Shown here one piece after another: positions 14,303 to 16,841 of a stretch of DNA of 16,841 nucleotides. Every line of letters starts with the position of its first letter. Position 1 is the first letter of the stretch. The notes beneath the pieces were generated by a model. That model was not told the DNA's origin. It ran no database searches and saw only the letters and a list, made by a program, of their open reading frames with translations. Origin of the DNA: Gammaproteobacteria bacterium (GTDB lineage: Bacteria; Gemmatimonadota; Gemmatimonadetes; Longimicrobiales; Gaopeijiaceae); the NCBI GenBank assembly GCA_024638345.1, contig JAHEKL010000023.1, positions 1 through 16,841 on the forward strand, given 5' to 3'. The position numbers and the translations under genes were made by a program.

Positions 14303-15556
14303 ATGAAGAAGCCCCTCCTGGTGGCTGTTCTGATCCTCGTCGCCTCGGGCGCGTGGCCCGACACGGGAGTCGCCCAGGCAACCGCCAACGACTCACCCAG
14401 TTGGGTTGGCGACGTGGCACCGGTAATGGCCCTGAAGTGCATGAATTGCCATCGGCCGGGCCAGATCGCGCCCATGTCGCTCCTCACCTACGAGGATGTA
14501 CGGCCTTGGGCCTCCTCGATCCGCATGATGGTCGAAGAGCGAATCATGCCTCCTTGGCACGCCGATCCGCGATACGGCGAGTTCGGGAACGATCGGCGTC
14601 TCAGCGACGCTCAGGTTCAAACCGTTCTCGATTGGGTGGACGCTGGGGCACCCCGAGGCGAGGGACAATTCACTCCGCCCGAGTTCGCCAATGCCACGGA
14701 CGGCTTTCTGCTCACGGGGGTCCTCGGTCCACCGGATTACGTTTTCAGGATGGAAGACGGATTCCTGGTGCCGGCGGGTGGTCCGGACCTCAACCTGGAC
14801 ATCATGGTTCCGACCCGCCTGGATCAGGACATCTGGGTCCAAGCGGCTGAGGTCCGAGGGAACTTCAACGTCGTGCACCACAACGTGGTCTCGATCATCG
14901 GACCGGACGGCGAGTACGCCCGAACAGGCCGGCTCGCCAGCACGGTTCCGGGAAAGCAGTGGGACCGCTTCCCGAACGGATCGGGCAAGCTGATCGAGGC
15001 CGGCTCCACCCTCCGCTTCGGTATGCACTACCACCCAAGCAACGAGGCGACCGTCGACACATCCAGCGTGGCCGTCTGGCTGGTGCGAGACCAGATCACG
15101 CACGAGCTCCACTCCTCGGTGGTAGCGGATCCGGGTCTTCAGATCCCTCCGTATGAGTCGGACTACCTGAGCCAGGGCGAGTTCGTGTTCGAGACGGACG
15201 CCGCGATCACGCTGTTCAAGCCCCACATGCACTACCGCGGCACAGACATGCTCTACCGGGTGACCTATCCGGATGGCCGGACTGAAACGCTGTTGTCCGT
15301 TCCGAACTACGATATGAATTGGCAGATCTCGTACGAGTTCGCGGAGCCGGTACCGGTGCCGAGGGGAACGAAGCTCGAGGTGATCGCGCACTTCGACAAC
15401 TCGCCCGAGAACCCCTGGAATCCGGATCCGAGCGTCCAAGTGCTTTGGGGATCGGACTCACGTGACGAGATGATGGAGGGTTGGTTCGACTATCAGGTCG
15501 AGCTGGAAGAACCCATTCTTCCCGATCACGTCCGAGGAACGCCTCAGGTTCCGTGA
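14303..15556 (+). CDS. Secreted cytochrome c fused to a PHM/DBH-like type II copper monooxygenase domain
   Basis: A 417-residue protein with a signal peptide (cleavage near GVAQA, about residue 24). A c-type haem site, CMNCH, lies at 46-50, with M82 in IMPPWHADP (81-89) a likely second axial ligand. The remainder matches the two-domain copper type II monooxygenase fold. Residues corresponding to the six copper ligands of rat PHM appear in order: H192-H193 (VVHHNVV; PHM H107/H108), H242 in FGMHYHP (H172), H308 and H310 in KPHMHYRG (H242/H244), and M390 in SRDEMMEG (M314 in the DEM motif). Spacings are similar to PHM's. The only cysteines are the two haem ones, so PHM's disulfides are absent. 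Known relatives hydroxylate peptidyl-glycine or dopamine; the substrate here is unknown. The haem could feed electrons in place of ascorbate (inference). The stop overlaps the next gene. Confidence 0.85.
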   Translation: MKKPLLVAVLILVASGAWPDTGVAQATANDSPSWVGDVAPVMALKCMNCHRPGQIAPMSLLTYEDVRPWASSIRMMVEERIMPPWHADPRYGEFGNDRRLSDAQVQTVLDWVDAGAPRGEGQFTPPEFANATDGFLLTGVLGPPDYVFRMEDGFLVPAGGPDLNLDIMVPTRLDQDIWVQAAEVRGNFNVVHHNVVSIIGPDGEYARTGRLASTVPGKQWDRFPNGSGKLIEAGSTLRFGMHYHPSNEATVDTSSVAVWLVRDQITHELHSSVVADPGLQIPPYESDYLSQGEFVFETDAAITLFKPHMHYRGTDMLYRVTYPDGRTETLLSVPNYDMNWQISYEFAEPVPVPRGTKLEVIAHFDNSPENPWNPDPSVQVLWGSDSRDEMMEGWFDYQVELEEPILPDHVRGTPQVP

Positions 15557-16242
15557 TGGCAAAGGCGACGGCCCGCCGGCTAGTCCCAGCGGCCGCTCTG
15601 TTGGGGCTGACGCTCTCGGGCATACCGGGCGTCGCTCAGACGACCGGACCCGTCGGGATGTGGAATCTGGAGACCCGTAACCTGGCCGAACGCGCTACGG
15701 GCGGCGTGCGGAACGTACTCCTGCGCATCCAGGAGACCGACGGGCGCTTTCACGCGCAGATGACCTCACCGCGAAGCACTTTTCTGGACGTGCGAGACTT
15801 CGAGTACCAAGACGGGAGGATGCGGGTGATCTTCGGCTCTTACTCCTACTTGCTGGAGCTGGAAGGAGACCAGCTCACAGGGACGATGACGAGCCCGGTT
15901 GATACGCTCTCCGTCCGGGGACGCCGGCAACAGGGGACGATGTACGCCGGCGACACACCCGAAGAATACGTGTCCACGCGAACCGGCATGCTCGGACACC
16001 GTACCCGGCTGGAGCCTCCGGAGGACGAAACGGATCCGGGAGACTGGGTCCGAAGCCGGGTCCAGTCCGTCGACGACTACGCGCTGATCCTTCGAGGGAT
16101 TCCGGTGTCGTTCACGAATCCGGAGGAGCATGAGCGCCAGCTGACCGAGCTCGCCGGGCGGCGGGTGAGCGTGACCGGTGCTTGGATCGGAGCGCGCTAC
16201 CGGATCGACGCGATCGAGGCTGCGTCCGAGGACACTCGCTAG
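15556..16242 (+). CDS. Secreted protein of unknown function, coupled to the copper-monooxygenase-like gene
   Basis: A 228-residue protein whose ATG shares its A with the upstream stop (TGATG at 15554-15558), so it is very likely translationally coupled. AGG at 15546-15548 and GAGGAA at 15534-15539 could assist initiation. The N-terminus is a signal peptide: AKATARR, then a hydrophobic stretch to about 22, with cleavage after GVA at 27. The first ~100 mature residues suggest a beta-barrel-like lipid- or ligand-binding pattern (VGMWNLET, VLLRIQETDGRFHAQMTSP, LELEGDQLTGTMTSP), common in small secreted proteins that measure weight of strands rather than carry a catalytic motif. The second half (from about 160) is charged and has no motif I recognise. 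There are no cysteines or histidine clusters. Its position suggests a partner or maturation factor for the upstream enzyme, but no function is shown. Confidence 0.8.
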   Translation: MAKATARRLVPAAALLGLTLSGIPGVAQTTGPVGMWNLETRNLAERATGGVRNVLLRIQETDGRFHAQMTSPRSTFLDVRDFEYQDGRMRVIFGSYSYLLELEGDQLTGTMTSPVDTLSVRGRRQQGTMYAGDTPEEYVSTRTGMLGHRTRLEPPEDETDPGDWVRSRVQSVDDYALILRGIPVSFTNPEEHERQLTELAGRRVSVTGAWIGARYRIDAIEAASEDTR

Positions 16243-16259
16243 AGGCGCCTCAAGCGCCT
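16243..16259. terminator. Candidate hairpin between convergent genes
   Basis: AGGCGC (16243-16248) and GCGCCT (16254-16259) form a perfect 6-bp GC-rich stem with a 5-nt loop, directly after the plus-strand stop. It overlaps the last codons of the convergent deacetylase gene. No U-run follows, so a bidirectional terminator role is only plausible. Confidence 0.35.
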
Positions 16260-16841
16260 ACCAGCTCGTCCACGTGAGCCTCGGCGGCGGAAGCCAGCCC
16301 GCTGAGGCTGTACCCACCCTCCAAGACCGACACCAGCCTCCCGTTCCCGGCGATCTCGGCGATCTCGAGCATGATTCGCGTCAGCTCGCGAAAGCCTTGG
16401 TCGGTGACCTGAAAGCCCCCGAGGAGGTCGTCTACGCGGGAGTCGAATCCGGCGGAGACAATGACCAGGTCCGGACGGAACTCCCTGGCCGCGGGGAGCA
16501 GGTCGTCTCGAAACGCTCCCACGATCTCTCGGTCACCCGCACCCGCCCTGAAGGGACGGTTCATCGTCGTGCCGACACCCTCCCCGGCTCCGGTTTCGTT
16601 TCGCGCACCCGTGCCCGGATAGAAGGGCGACTGGTGGGTGCTCATGTAGAAGACGCTCTCGTCCTCGTAGAAAATGTCCTGCGTCCCGTTTCCGTGATGA
16701 ACGTCCCAATCGGCGATAAGCACTCGCTCCACGCCATGCGTTCGCTGAGCGTATCGCGCGGCTACCGCGACCACGTTGAAGATGCAAAATCCCATGCCGC
16801 GGTCTCGGGTCGCATGGTGCCCGGGGGGCCGCACGGCGCAG
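16250..16841 (-). CDS. Histone-deacetylase-family (class II/acetylpolyamine amidohydrolase-like) deacetylase, N-terminus outside the window
   Basis: The frame is open to the window edge (CAVRPPGHHA), so the N-terminal part, usually about 100-130 residues, is missing. The GTG at 16834 is an internal Val codon, not a start. The zinc-deacetylase hallmarks are present: RPPGHHA with the tandem catalytic histidines, GMGFCIFN, DWDVHHGNGTQ with the Asp and His zinc ligands, SAGFDSRVDD with the third zinc-ligand Asp region, and LEGGYS near the C-terminus with the catalytic-pocket Tyr. These enzymes remove acetyl groups from lysine, polyamines or other small amines in the cytoplasm. The usual FNNVA motif reads FNVVA here. 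The gene is convergent with the secreted-protein gene, 7 bp apart. The family is certain; the substrate is not. Confidence 0.92.
   Translation of the reverse strand, partial: CAVRPPGHHATRDRGMGFCIFNVVAVAARYAQRTHGVERVLIADWDVHHGNGTQDIFYEDESVFYMSTHQSPFYPGTGARNETGAGEGVGTTMNRPFRAGAGDREIVGAFRDDLLPAAREFRPDLVIVSAGFDSRVDDLLGGFQVTDQGFRELTRIMLEIAEIAGNGRLVSVLEGGYSLSGLASAAEAHVDELVGA

Noticed and set aside
1..16841. Search for CRISPR arrays, transposases, tRNA genes and long direct repeats
   Set aside because: Nothing convincing was seen by eye on either strand.

Overview
The window is GC-rich bacterial chromosomal DNA with densely packed genes on both strands. I see no tRNA, rRNA, CRISPR array, insertion sequence or phage gene. 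Many predicted exported proteins have signal peptides ending in an A-Q junction. Together with the PQQ-type propellers, cytochrome c/propeller lipoproteins and NHL proteins, this suggests an environmental Gemmatimonadota or a similar lineage (Acidobacteriota-like). That placement is inference; there is no marker gene here to prove it.

Layout. (1) 1-543, minus: 3'-truncated gene for an unrecognised secreted protein. (2) 884-2932, minus: secreted PQQ-dependent dehydrogenase without a haem domain. (3) 3362-3895, plus: DinB-family putative metalloenzyme, convergent with (4) 3977-4702, minus: SRAP/YedK-type abasic-site DNA-protein crosslinking protein. (5) 4775-6934, minus: lipoprotein joining a carboxypeptidase-regulatory-like domain, a c-type haem motif and a lyase-like beta-propeller. 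(6) 7107-7424, minus: small PilZ protein. (7) 7818-9206 and 9212-9880, plus: APC-family amino acid permease followed 5 bp later by a SAM methyltransferase-fold protein with an export signal. (8) 10080-11693, plus: citramalate synthase (isoleucine pathway), convergent with (9) 11690-12949, minus: secreted protein with a YetA/PcRGLX-like RIFT-barrel start. It lies in a tight pair with (10) 12952-14076, minus: Tat-exported six-bladed NHL propeller. (11) 14303-15556, plus: secreted cytochrome c fused to a PHM/DBH-like copper monooxygenase domain, coupled by a stop/start overlap to (12) 15556-16242: secreted protein of unknown function. (13) 16250-16841, minus: 5'-truncated histone-deacetylase-family deacetylase.

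How the genes may work together. The window is dominated by envelope or periplasmic redox and propeller proteins. The PQQ dehydrogenase has no haem of its own and would need an external acceptor, such as a c-type cytochrome. The most interesting block is 11690-16242. A haem-bearing copper monooxygenase-like protein keeps residues at all six copper-ligand positions of peptidylglycine monooxygenase. It is transcribed divergently from an exported NHL propeller, the fold used by the amidating lyase half of animal PAM, and is translationally coupled to a small secreted partner. A functional link between these genes is a hypothesis. The remaining genes (SRAP, DinB, CimA, permease, deacetylase) look like ordinary housekeeping or accessory cargo.
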